A DNA stretch of 40,190 nt from Desulfurococcales archaeon (GTDB taxonomy: Archaea; Thermoproteota; Thermoprotei_A; Sulfolobales; Fervidicoccaceae): the NCBI GenBank assembly GCA_027014955.1, contig JALWDA010000096.1, positions 1-40,190 on the forward strand, read 5' to 3'. A model generated the notes under the pieces. It was not told where the DNA came from. It made no database searches and saw only the letters and a program-made list of their open reading frames with translations. A program made the position numbers and the translations under genes. Shown piece after piece: positions 16,905-25,702 of the stretch. The stretch's first letter is position 1, and each line of letters starts with the position of its first letter.

Positions 16905-18264
16905 CCTGGGTGGAATCGGTTACACCCGTGTCTCCCAGCGCTCTTGGAGGACTTTCCGCTACCGACTCTTCACGTGTGCTTGTAACTGGCTTCACCTTCA
17001 CCTTCTCCATATACTTCTTCACAGCATCGTCACCTGTTATAACGATAGCTTCATCAGGGGCAATGCCCAAGTACTTCATGATACCCGCACCCATTTCCGG
17101 GTCGGCCCTGTAAATAGCTCTCAAGACAGGTATGGTTTCAGCCAAGGCGGTCCTGATAGAGGTATGGGTCTCCTCAGCGATTTTCCTGGCAGCTCTGTTC
17201 AGCTTCTCGCGACGCTCCTTGGTCTCAGAGAGCATCCTTATTTTTTGAGGGAATTTGTAGCCCACCCATTTGAACTTGGTCCGTTTACGAGAGAATGCTA
17301 TGCCCGGCCCCAGCATGTCTATTACATAAGACAAAAGGTCCCATGAGCCCGACCTAATTATCCGGCCCCTATAAACGTCTGCCCTTGAGAGGGCGTCGAA
17401 CGCTCTGAGCATGTCCTCAGGATCGGTTAACTGGACAGGGATGTTCTCATTGAACCACTCTGCGAGCATATCATAGTCAAGTTGGCTGTGCGTTACGGCG
17501 CTCTTAGCCTGCCATGCATATCTTGATGTAAAAACTTTTCTCAGGGTTTCAAACGGGTCTAGCTCCCTATCTCTATAATACGTTAATGTCTTCGCAAGGC
17601 TTTCCGTGACTCTGCCATACGTCTCAGCTATAGCCTGGAGGTCATTTATGCACGCTCGTAGGTCTCCTTGGTTTCTCTCGTAGATTACCTTGAGCCCCGC
17701 GTCCTCGCAGTAAATCTTCTCTGCATCACATATCCTTTTAAGCACCGATAAAATATCCCGCATCCTGAGCCTCCTGACCTGAAGCATAAGCGCAGCGTCC
17801 CTTAGGGGCTTAAGACTCTGAGACCATGGGTCGTTAGCTGTGAGGATGACTGGATGCCTCGTGTTCCTAATCAGTTCCAATATGCCCTCAATAGCACCCT
17901 TGTCGGCAATCCCACTTAGCCCATCTACCTCGTCTAAAAGGATAATCCTTCTCCTTCCACTAAGAGATAACTGCTTGCTAGCCCTGAGCGCAATCCTCTC
18001 TATGTCCTCCTTCCTTCTAAAATCGCTAGCATTCATCTCCACAATGTCTAGTCCAAACTCGCCGGCAAGGGCTTCAACGAGGGAGGTCTTGCCCGTACCT
18101 GGAGGACCATATAGAAGAACTGCTTTTTTAGAGGGTATCCTCCCAGAGAGCCACTCCTTTATCCAAGCCACAAGGGCGCTCTTTGCCTCGTCTTGATCTA
18201 CATAATCATCGAGCTTCTTGGGCCTATATTTCACCACCCAGGGAAGTTTGGGAGAGGATGACAT
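16828..18264 (-). CDS. rfcL: Replication factor C large subunit (RfcL)
   Basis: This is the 478-residue large subunit of the archaeal clamp loader, which with four small subunits opens PCNA and places it on primed DNA. Visible motifs are VVKYRPKKLDDYVDQ (RFC box II), Walker A GPPGTGKT (residues 53-60), NASDFR and Walker B LLDEVDG. The C-terminal 50 residues are rich in Ser, Arg and Lys and end with GGQKTLF, a terminal PCNA-interacting peptide. The ATG at 18264 is chosen because AGGAGG lies just upstream; a reading 24 residues longer would run back into rfcS. It lies 29 bases after rfcS in one operon. Confidence 0.96.
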   Translation of the reverse strand: MSSSPKLPWVVKYRPKKLDDYVDQDEAKSALVAWIKEWLSGRIPSKKAVLLYGPPGTGKTSLVEALAGEFGLDIVEMNASDFRRKEDIERIALRASKQLSLSGRRRIILLDEVDGLSGIADKGAIEGILELIRNTRHPVILTANDPWSQSLKPLRDAALMLQVRRLRMRDILSVLKRICDAEKIYCEDAGLKVIYERNQGDLRACINDLQAIAETYGRVTESLAKTLTYYRDRELDPFETLRKVFTSRYAWQAKSAVTHSQLDYDMLAEWFNENIPVQLTDPEDMLRAFDALSRADVYRGRIIRSGSWDLLSYVIDMLGPGIAFSRKRTKFKWVGYKFPQKIRMLSETKERREKLNRAARKIAEETHTSIRTALAETIPVLRAIYRADPEMGAGIMKYLGIAPDEAIVITGDDAVKKYMEKVKVKPVTSTREESVAESPPRALGDTGVTDSTQARGESRARSRSRRRKRPSGGQKTLF

Positions 18265-18293
18265 TTCAGGACCTCCTGCATTATAAGGGGGTT

Positions 18294-19286
18294 CTACTTG
18301 GCGAGCCCCAGTTTCCTCCCAAGCATGGAAAGCCATGCGAGAAAGGCGTTCAGCTGTATCTCATCGTCAGCCCCTTCAACTAGCCTGAACTGTATCTCCC
18401 CAGTATAGTCGGCTATTAACACTTTCACGTCTTCCGGGATGTCCATGTCTCCTCGGAAAATCTCGCTGTGTATCTGCTTTATTATATCCAGCCCGCTCAA
18501 TCCATAGTTTACCATGAGCTTCCTGAGCCTATCACGCGCTGGGGAGAACTCACCCCTAAGCGCATACCTTATCAGTTCCCTCACCTCCTTAGGGTGGGCT
18601 AGTCCCACCACCCTATATACCGATTCAACCGTGACCCTCCCCACCGCACTTGCCGCCTGCAGCAAGTTGATGGCCTTCCTCATGTCCCCCTCGCTTATCT
18701 CGTATATAACATCGAGAGCGTCTTCATCATAGGTCACTCCCTCTCGCTCTGCAATCCACTTCAGCCTCTCAACAACATCTTCCTTCCTAAGGGGGGCGAA
18801 CCTGAAAAACGCCGTCCTGGACTGGATTGGCTCTATTATTTTGCTAGGATAGTTCGCTATCAGAATAAATCTGCTCGTTGGTGTGAATACTTCCATGAGG
18901 CGGCGAAGTGCCTGCTGAGCGTCAGCCGTCATGTTGTCTGCTTCGTCTAGTAATATCAGTTTGAAGGGAACATCGCCAGCTACTCTCGCCCTTGCAAATT
19001 CCTTGACCTTGGTTCGTATAACATCGATCCCACGTTCGTCGCTTGCATTCAATTCTAGAAGGTACCTCCTGTAATCCGGTCCATAAAGGTCGTGCGCAAA
19101 CGCTAGCGCCAACGTCGTCTTTCCCGTGCCAGGAGGCCCCGCGAACAGCATGTGGGGCGCATTTTTCTCCTTAACGAACTTTTTCAGCCTCTGGACAATC
19201 TCCTCCTGATTGACGACCTCATCTAGTGTTCTAGGACGGTATTTCTCAGCCCACAACACGTAGACGTCTTGGCCTGCTGAACTCAT
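18294..19286 (-). CDS. rfcS: Replication factor C small subunit (RfcS)
   Basis: This is the 330-residue small subunit of the clamp loader, an AAA+ ATPase. It carries WAEKYRPRTLDEVV, Walker A GPPGTGKT (residues 50-57), ELNASDERGI and Walker B LLDEADN. The arginine-finger motif, normally SRC in RFC, reads SRT in IQSRTAFFRF, so the arginine is kept and the cysteine is replaced by threonine. The ATG at 19286 gives the family's standard length. It is the first gene of the minus-strand rfcS-rfcL operon and diverges from Gins23-MCM across a 243-base intergenic region. No intein is present in this copy. Confidence 0.97.
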   Translation of the reverse strand: MSSAGQDVYVLWAEKYRPRTLDEVVNQEEIVQRLKKFVKEKNAPHMLFAGPPGTGKTTLALAFAHDLYGPDYRRYLLELNASDERGIDVIRTKVKEFARARVAGDVPFKLILLDEADNMTADAQQALRRLMEVFTPTSRFILIANYPSKIIEPIQSRTAFFRFAPLRKEDVVERLKWIAEREGVTYDEDALDVIYEISEGDMRKAINLLQAASAVGRVTVESVYRVVGLAHPKEVRELIRYALRGEFSPARDRLRKLMVNYGLSGLDIIKQIHSEIFRGDMDIPEDVKVLIADYTGEIQFRLVEGADDEIQLNAFLAWLSMLGRKLGLAK

Positions 19287-19382
19287 TGTCGCTCCCTTGA
19301 GCCACCTTTATAGTCTAGCTTAATTATTTATTTGGAACAAGGAGTATAAAATATAGTAACCAAAGACCATTCCCCCAAAACT

Positions 19383-19394
19383 CTATCCGGATAG
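19383..19394. promoter_or_regulatory. Perfect palindrome between rfcS and gins23
   Basis: CTATCCGGATAG is a perfect 12-base palindrome in the 243-base region between the two divergent replication operons. It could be the operator of a dimeric regulator acting on both, but no known site is recognised. Confidence 0.3.
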
Positions 19395-19529
19395 TTATTT
19401 TCCCCAGATAGAACAGGAGATAAGAACGGGCTTGCTTGTTCGATAAAACAACCAAACATTACAGTATGGACAACCGTATTTGACGAGCGTGTAGAACTCT
19501 AGATAGTCAAAGGAGTGGTGATGTAGGTA

Positions 19530-20096
19530 ATGGATAAAATGACCACTAGGCTGACGTTGCTAGAAAAGGCTTATGAGAACACGATGGCGAAGGTGATAGC
19601 CCTTAAGAGCATTGATAGGATGGTGCTTCCAGATGGAACCGTGATAACTGCACAAAGGGGAGACAAGATTGAGATACCCAGATGGATGGCCCGTGTGCTC
19701 GAGGGTGAAAAAACCGTATCTATCCTGTGGGATGATGTAAGTATTGAGGATATTATACGTATACACTATAGGGAGATGCAACGGGTCTCTCTTAAGGACA
19801 TAGAGCAGCTTCCTGATAACTTTTACTGGCTCGTCAGAGACTATCTGGCTAACCTTGAGAGGAGGATAAGAGAAACCCCCGAGCCACAGCTGATAGAGGA
19901 AAAGAGGAGAATGCAGGATTACTTAAATGAGATTGTGGACAAAAGGTTGCAGACTATAGCCTTGTCCTCATTAGATGAAAAGATGTCCAGCCAGATATCT
20001 GCTCGTCTAACACCAGAAGAGCAGGTGCTTTTAGACGAGCTGAGAAACTTAATAAGAGAATGGAGGTCCAAGATCTTGGGGAGCAACAGCGTCTGA
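19530..20096 (+). CDS. gins23: GINS complex subunit Gins23
   Basis: This 188-residue protein fits Gins23, the archaeal counterpart of Psf2/Psf3. It joins Gins15 in the GINS tetramer that activates the MCM helicase. The small beta-rich B domain comes first (about residues 20-65, KVIALKSIDRMVLPDGT to RWMARVLEG) and the helical A domain follows (about 70-185). This B-A order distinguishes Gins23 from Gins15. It lies 47 bases before mcm, the same pairing known from other crenarchaea. The family diverges rapidly, so domain order and context carry much of the call. Confidence 0.8.
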   Translation: MDKMTTRLTLLEKAYENTMAKVIALKSIDRMVLPDGTVITAQRGDKIEIPRWMARVLEGEKTVSILWDDVSIEDIIRIHYREMQRVSLKDIEQLPDNFYWLVRDYLANLERRIRETPEPQLIEEKRRMQDYLNEIVDKRLQTIALSSLDEKMSSQISARLTPEEQVLLDELRNLIREWRSKILGSNSV

Positions 20097-20143
20097 AAAG
20101 TCCCTTTTAATACAATGTTACATCATAGATAGGGTAGGTCCTA

Positions 20144-23100
20144 ATGGTTGAGGACACTGGATTGGATAGTGAGGCGCTTCTGGAAGAGATAGACTACGAG
20201 GCGAAGTTCGCACAGTTTCTAAGAGAGTACACGACTCCTTCGGGAGAGCGCAAGTACATGGAGCGCATAAAACAGATGATGACATCGGGCGAATACTCTA
20301 TTCAGGTGGACTTTCCTGACCTTTATCACTACGATCATACGCTTGCACTCCAACTTGAGAGAGACCCCGATGGGATGCTCCCGCTGTTTAATAATGCCCT
20401 GACCAGTGTCGTGTCAAACACTAATCCCCAATACCTCGAACAGCATGATAGGTTCTTTGTAAGAATTGTTAAGCTATTAAGAGCAACACCCATACGCAAG
20501 CTGGGAAGCGAATTCATAAACAGGCTAGTAATGGTTGAGGGCATACTAGTGAGGGCGACTCCTGTAAAAGAGAAGATGGTGAAGGCGGTCTTCAAGCATA
20601 TGGACCCCAAGTGTGGGGCGGAGTTCGAATGGCCGGAAGAGGGTGAGATTGGCGAGACGCTCGAGACCCCCCCATTCTGCCCCAAGTGTCAGAGACCGGG
20701 TAACATAAGGCTTGTACCAGAGAAGAGTAGGTACGTCGACTGGCAGAAAATAGTGATACAGGAGAGACCAGAGGAGGTCCCACCTGGCCAGATACCGAGG
20801 AGTGTGGAGGCCATTGTGAGCAGGGACCTAGTAGACAGGGCAAGGCCAGGGGACCGAATAAGCGCTGTGGGCGTACTTAGGATTCAGAACCCGGTTAAGA
20901 AGACCCTCCCTGTCTACGACAAGTTCCTTGAAGTAGTTGGTCTAGAGGTGAGTCAAAAGACTCTAGAGGAGGTGGAGATAACCCGCGAAGACGAGCAGAA
21001 AATACTCGAGCTAGCAAGAGATCCCTGGATAAGGAAGAAGATTATAGCAAGCATAGCCCCCGGCATCTATGGCTTATGGGACATAAAAGAAGCGATAGCC
21101 TTGGCTCTGTTCGGTGGGGTACCCAAGGAGACACAGGACAAGATGAGGATAAGGGGGGACATACACATTCTGTTAGTAGGAGACCCGGGAACTGCCAAGA
21201 GCGTGCCCCCAGGCACTATGATTCTACTGAGCAAAGGAGAGCCTGGCTCCGAGACCTGGGCAGACATATCGAAAGTAACTGATTATCTAATGGAAGAGCA
21301 TAGGGAGAAGATTGAGTTCAGCGGTGACGGCACGGAGATTCTCCGCACCGAGAGGGCTGGATACGAGTATTATACCCTCTCCGTGGACCCGGGTACCGGG
21401 ACCCCTAGGTGGTCAAAGATCCGGGCGTTTATCAGACACAAATCACCAGGGGCCATGGTGGAGGTACTTCTAAGAGATGGTACCCGAGTCCAGGCAACGC
21501 TCGACCACAGCTTCCTGGTTAAGAGGGGCAACATGCTGCATCCAGTGCAAGGTGCCGACCTTAGAAAAGGTGACCTCCTCCCCAAGTTGGAGGAGGGCCG
21601 AGTTATATATGTGCCAGTAGAAAAGGTCACTTTAACCAACCCTGCTTACGAGTATGTATACGATATCAGCGTTGAAAATGACGAGAACTTCCTTGTTTTA
21701 CCACAGGGAGTCTTCATGCATAATAGCCAGCTACTCCAGTATGTTAGCAAGATAGCGCCCCGAGGCGTGTACACAACTGGAAAGGGAAGCTCTGCAGCCG
21801 GGCTTACGGCAGCTGTCATACGTGAAAAGAGCACGGGAGAGTTTTACCTAGAGGCAGGTGCACTTGTTTTAGCAGATGGGGGAGTCGCTCTGATTGACGA
21901 GATTGACAAGATGAGAGATGAGGACAGGGTGGCGATACACGAGGCTATGGAGCAACAGAGTTTCCACCCAGATACTCTGATAGAGGTGCCTGGTAGAGGG
22001 ATGGTAAGGATAAGGGAGCTTGTGGATCATGCTATTGGGCGTTATGGGGGAGTGAGGATTGGAGACACTATATATGCGAGAAAGGTTCCAGATGACCTGT
22101 TATTACAAACCACAGATTTCCGAGAGGTTATGAAAACCAAGCCCTCAAAGCTGAGCAAGCACAGGACCAATGGAGAGTACCTACGCGTTACATTCTCCAA
22201 CGGCTACAGTGTTACAGTCACACCCGAGCACCCCTTCTACATTCTAACTAGTGACGGTATAACAGTAATCCAGGCCTCTGAGCTAAGCGAGGGCATGCTA
22301 GTACCAGCGGCTCCCGGCCACGGCGGCACTGCTAGGCAAGAGGTTGTGGCCAAGGCCCTTAAAGAGCTCTACGATAACCTGTTCCCTAGGATGAAGTGCC
22401 CCCGCCCCTTCACGGCGGACAGGCATGAGGTAAAAATGTTGATAGAGTCATGCAAAACGAACATGCCACAAGACCTTCTAGAAAAGTGGTCCCACCTACT
22501 CGATGACTTGGACAAGATATCTTCACTAGAATGGCATGAGGTAAAGAAAGTGGAGAGGATAGTGGATGAGGACAATGTGTGGGCCTATGATGTGACTATT
22601 GAGCCCACGAGGCGCTTCACATCATCTGGCGTAGTTCTCCATAACACTGTTAGTATAGCAAAGGCGGGGATAGTGGCCCGTCTCAATGCACGCTCAGCGG
22701 TCATAGCCGCAGGCAATCCAAAGTATGGCCGCTATGCTGAGGGGCGCAGCATTACGGACAACATTAACCTGCCAGTAACGATACTTAGTAGGTTCGACCT
22801 GATATTCATCCTCAAAGACAAGCCGGATGTAGCGAGGGATGCAGCCCTGGCTTCCTACGTTCTAAAAGTTCACAGAGAGGCCGAGGAAATCAAGCCGGAG
22901 ATACCTACTGACCTGCTCAAGAAATACATTAGCTATGCTAGGAGGAACTTCAAGCCACGGATAACCGAGCAGGCGAGCGAGATGCTTCGGAACTTCTATA
23001 TTGAAATGAGGAGAATAGGGGAAACGGCCAACATAATAGCAATAACAACAAGGCAGCTGGAAGCCCTAGTCAGGCTAGCCGAAGCCCATGCACGTATGGC

Positions 23101-23449
23101 GCTTAAGGACGCGGTCACTGAAGAAGACGCTGCTGAGGCTATTAGGCTTATGAGGGTCTTCATGACCCAGGTAGCCGAACAGGAGGGAATGGAGGGGGTA
23201 CCCGACATTGACGTGCTAACAGGCTTTCCAAAAAGTCGTCGGGAGAAGATAATGCTTATCGACGATATTGTGAGGCAGATAACCTCAAGTGACCCAACGA
23301 AACAGTGTGTTACTGAGAAGGAGATACTTGAAAAAGCTGTGCAGAAGGGACTCAAGGCCCAGGAGGTAAAGGAGTTACTTAGAAAAATGTATAGAGAAGG
23401 CATACTGTATGAGGTAAGAATGGGGTGCTATGGTAGAACGCCTACATAA
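20144..23449 (+). CDS. mcm: Replicative DNA helicase MCM precursor with two inteins
   Basis: This 1101-residue precursor encodes the replicative helicase. Removing two inteins (residues 353-527 and 606-834) leaves a 697-residue MCM, the normal crenarchaeal size. The N-terminal domain has a zinc-binding region (PKCGAEFEWPE, then FCPKCQ). The AAA+ core carries Walker A GDPGTAK/S, split by intein 1, then Walker B ALIDEIDKM. HEAMEQQ/T is split by intein 2, and the arginine-finger motif SRFDLIF follows. A winged helix ends the protein. The frame is intact throughout, with no stop or frameshift, so splicing is probably functional. It is co-oriented with gins23 and is followed by hel308 in the same direction. 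Confidence 0.97.
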   Translation: MVEDTGLDSEALLEEIDYEAKFAQFLREYTTPSGERKYMERIKQMMTSGEYSIQVDFPDLYHYDHTLALQLERDPDGMLPLFNNALTSVVSNTNPQYLEQHDRFFVRIVKLLRATPIRKLGSEFINRLVMVEGILVRATPVKEKMVKAVFKHMDPKCGAEFEWPEEGEIGETLETPPFCPKCQRPGNIRLVPEKSRYVDWQKIVIQERPEEVPPGQIPRSVEAIVSRDLVDRARPGDRISAVGVLRIQNPVKKTLPVYDKFLEVVGLEVSQKTLEEVEITREDEQKILELARDPWIRKKIIASIAPGIYGLWDIKEAIALALFGGVPKETQDKMRIRGDIHILLVGDPGTAKSVPPGTMILLSKGEPGSETWADISKVTDYLMEEHREKIEFSGDGTEILRTERAGYEYYTLSVDPGTGTPRWSKIRAFIRHKSPGAMVEVLLRDGTRVQATLDHSFLVKRGNMLHPVQGADLRKGDLLPKLEEGRVIYVPVEKVTLTNPAYEYVYDISVENDENFLVLPQGVFMHNSQLLQYVSKIAPRGVYTTGKGSSAAGLTAAVIREKSTGEFYLEAGALVLADGGVALIDEIDKMRDEDRVAIHEAMEQQSFHPDTLIEVPGRGMVRIRELVDHAIGRYGGVRIGDTIYARKVPDDLLLQTTDFREVMKTKPSKLSKHRTNGEYLRVTFSNGYSVTVTPEHPFYILTSDGITVIQASELSEGMLVPAAPGHGGTARQEVVAKALKELYDNLFPRMKCPRPFTADRHEVKMLIESCKTNMPQDLLEKWSHLLDDLDKISSLEWHEVKKVERIVDEDNVWAYDVTIEPTRRFTSSGVVLHNTVSIAKAGIVARLNARSAVIAAGNPKYGRYAEGRSITDNINLPVTILSRFDLIFILKDKPDVARDAALASYVLKVHREAEEIKPEIPTDLLKKYISYARRNFKPRITEQASEMLRNFYIEMRRIGETANIIAITTRQLEALVRLAEAHARMALKDAVTEEDAAEAIRLMRVFMTQVAEQEGMEGVPDIDVLTGFPKSRREKIMLIDDIVRQITSSDPTKQCVTEKEILEKAVQKGLKAQEVKELLRKMYREGILYEVRMGCYGRTPT
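21200..21724 (+). other. Mini-intein 1 in MCM, inside the Walker A motif
   Basis: This 175-residue insertion splits the P-loop between K352 and the next native serine: GDPGTAK / intein / SQLLQYV. It starts with serine as the first nucleophile (SVPPGTMILL, block A). It has TLDHSFLV with the block B Thr-x-x-His and VYDISVENDENFLV as block F. It ends in HN before a +1 serine. At this length there is no room for a LAGLIDADG endonuclease and none is seen. Boundaries are set by matching the uninterrupted MCM motif; the first Ser and the +1 Ser make a one-codon shift at the edges formally possible, but HN fixes the end. Confidence 0.93.
21959..22645 (+). other. Mini-intein 2 in MCM, downstream of Walker B
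   Basis: This 229-residue insertion lies in HEAMEQQ / TVSIAKAGI. It starts with serine (SFHPDTLIEV, block A). It has VTPEHPFYIL as block B and VWAYDVTIEP as block F, and ends in HN before a +1 threonine. About 80 residues separate blocks A and B and about 100 separate B and F, but no LAGLIDADG-type dodecapeptide is visible. It may be an intein that has lost its endonuclease and kept linker sequence. Compared with intein 1 it differs in length, the +1 residue and block sequences, so the two are not recent copies of each other. Confidence 0.93.
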
Positions 23450-23509
23450 AACGCCTGGTTAGAATACGTTGTGGCCTGCTTATTGTGTACTTTTCTTGAG
23501 GGGTTCTTT

Positions 23510-25645
23510 GTGCTAATTGACATGCTCGACATTGACGAGAGGCTGAAGGACTACCTTAGAGCACGGGGAATAACAAGGCTATATCCGCCCCAGGAGGAGG
23601 CGGTGCGTAAAGGCATTTTCAAAGGAAAAAACATACTCATGGTAACGCAAACCGCCTCCGGGAAAACATTCCTAGCAGAATTACTAGCCGTCAACAACGC
23701 GCTCATAGGTAGGGGAAAAACAGTCTACCTTACCCCTCTAAAAGCCCTAGCCACAGAAAAGCACAATGACTTCAAAAAATACGTAATGCTCGGCATAAGA
23801 ACTGGCATAAGTCTAGGCAACTATGACAAGTCGGATACCTTTCTAGAAGCCTTTGACATAATCATTACTACCTACGAGAAGATGGACAGTCTACTCAGGC
23901 ACAACCCCTCATGGTTCAGGATGGTGAAAACTATAGTCGTTGACGAGATACACTATTTGGACGACCCCGAGAGGGGCCCAGTCATAGAAAGCATCATTTC
24001 ACGCATAAAAACCCATCGTAGAGACATACAAATTGTATCACTTAGCGCCACTGTAGGCAACCCGGAGGAAATAGCAGACTGGTTAGACGCGGAACTCGTC
24101 GAGAGCACATGGCGCCCAGTACCCTTGAAGGAAGGCGTATATCTCAATGGAAGAATAATCTATAACGACGGCACCCAGACACCCGTTGTAAGGTACTTCT
24201 CTAATCCCCTCTTGGACTTGATAAAGGATACCCTTGACAAAGATGGTCAATGCCTCATCTTTGTCAACAGTCGACGCAGGGCAGTAACACTGGCGGAAAA
24301 AGCCTCCAAGCTACTGTCACTCCACCCTACCATAGAATCTAGAGAACTAGCAGCACAGGTATCCGAGTTGAGTGACGTTGAGAGCCTCAATCTCCTACTA
24401 AAGGAGCTAATAGAAAAAAGAATATCATTTCACCATGCAGGCCTCACCGTAGAACAGCGTAAGGCCATAGAGGAGGGCTTCAGAAAAGGCATCATAAAAG
24501 TCATATTCTCAACACCCACCCTTGCTGCAGGGGTCAACCTCCCAGCAAGAAGGGTTATAGTTGAAGATTATAGGAGGTACTCATATCAAGAAGGGATGAA
24601 CATGATAAAAGTTATCGAGTACAAGCAGTACGCAGGACGAGCAGGTAGGCCGGGGCTAGACGATTTCGGCGAAGCGGTGCTCATAGCACGTAGCGAGGCT
24701 GAGGCAGAGAAACTTACCAACATATACATTATGGGAGAGCCCGAGGATGTGGAAAGCAGTTTCCACACAATGCGGTCACTACGCATACACCTCCTAGCAT
24801 ATATAGCCTCCATGGGTATTGTTGCCGAGAACGAGATATTATCTTTCATAAAAAACACGCTTGCCCACATGCAATTCGAGAACAAAACGCAAGCAAGACT
24901 AAAAACAGCCCTATCTTTCCTTATAAAGAGCAGATTTATAGTTGAAGAAGACGGCAAGTTCAAGGCAACACAACTTGGCCGAAGGGTCTCTGAAGTATAC
25001 ATAGACCCCGCATCTGCACTAGTACTGCTCAGAGGAGCCTCAAAGAAAACAAAGAGATATAGCGACTTTGGCCTGATACACCTCATAACAGCCGCACCCG
25101 ACATGATACTCCTCTCAGTTAGGCGGAAAGAACTGGAGGAGCTCGACAGGCTACTCGACGCTTATATCCCAGACATGCTCCTGGGGTTCGAGGACATAGA
25201 GCATTCCGATTACGACCGTATATACCAAGAACTGAAGACATCCCTCCTCCTACTCGACTGGGTAAATGAGGAGAGTGAAGAAACAATAACAGAAAGATAC
25301 GACATCGGACCAGGGGACCTAAGGAACATTATTGAGACAGCGGAGTGGATAGCATATTCTTTCAGAAGAATCCTTGAAACGACGGGAATAAACAGGGAAA
25401 TGGTCCCTCTCTATGCAAGGTTGGAGCAACGGATAAGATATGGGGTCAAGCCAGAGCTCCTCGAACTTGTACGAATACCTGGCATAGGGAGGGTAAGGGC
25501 CAGGAGGCTATACAATGCAGGTTATAGGAGCATTGACGACATCGCTTCGGCATCGGTTACAGAGTTGAGTAAGATAAACGGTATTGGAAGACAGCTTGCC
25601 AGCAAACTTGTAGAGACTGCTAGACTTATCAAGAACATGCTCTGA
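23510..25645 (+). CDS. hel308: ATP-dependent DNA helicase Hel308 (Hjm/Ski2-like)
   Basis: This is a 711-residue superfamily 2 helicase that unwinds lagging strands at stalled forks and acts in recombinational repair. Motif I is TQTASGKT (residues 46-53), motif II DEIH, motif III SLSATVGN and motif VI QYAGRAGRPG. The C-terminal region has a helix-hairpin-helix pair (RIPGIGRVRARRLYNAG and INGIGRQLASKLV) as in the Hel308 domain IV/V ratchet and brake. The GTG at 23510 is chosen because GAGGGG lies six bases upstream; an earlier GTG at 23471 adds a cysteine-rich stretch foreign to the family. The gene follows mcm closely and converges on the radical SAM gene. Confidence 0.93.
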   Translation: MLIDMLDIDERLKDYLRARGITRLYPPQEEAVRKGIFKGKNILMVTQTASGKTFLAELLAVNNALIGRGKTVYLTPLKALATEKHNDFKKYVMLGIRTGISLGNYDKSDTFLEAFDIIITTYEKMDSLLRHNPSWFRMVKTIVVDEIHYLDDPERGPVIESIISRIKTHRRDIQIVSLSATVGNPEEIADWLDAELVESTWRPVPLKEGVYLNGRIIYNDGTQTPVVRYFSNPLLDLIKDTLDKDGQCLIFVNSRRRAVTLAEKASKLLSLHPTIESRELAAQVSELSDVESLNLLLKELIEKRISFHHAGLTVEQRKAIEEGFRKGIIKVIFSTPTLAAGVNLPARRVIVEDYRRYSYQEGMNMIKVIEYKQYAGRAGRPGLDDFGEAVLIARSEAEAEKLTNIYIMGEPEDVESSFHTMRSLRIHLLAYIASMGIVAENEILSFIKNTLAHMQFENKTQARLKTALSFLIKSRFIVEEDGKFKATQLGRRVSEVYIDPASALVLLRGASKKTKRYSDFGLIHLITAAPDMILLSVRRKELEELDRLLDAYIPDMLLGFEDIEHSDYDRIYQELKTSLLLLDWVNEESEETITERYDIGPGDLRNIIETAEWIAYSFRRILETTGINREMVPLYARLEQRIRYGVKPELLELVRIPGIGRVRARRLYNAGYRSIDDIASASVTELSKINGIGRQLASKLVETARLIKNML

Positions 25646-25702
25646 GCCAAATGGCACATAAGTGTTTACTGGCCCTAGGCATAATGAGTGTTACTGTGGA
25701 GG

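Noticed and set aside
16807-17346. Plus-strand ORF of 179 codons antisense to rfcL
   Set aside because: It is the shadow of the conserved RfcL frame, with low-complexity His/Leu/Arg content and no ribosome site.
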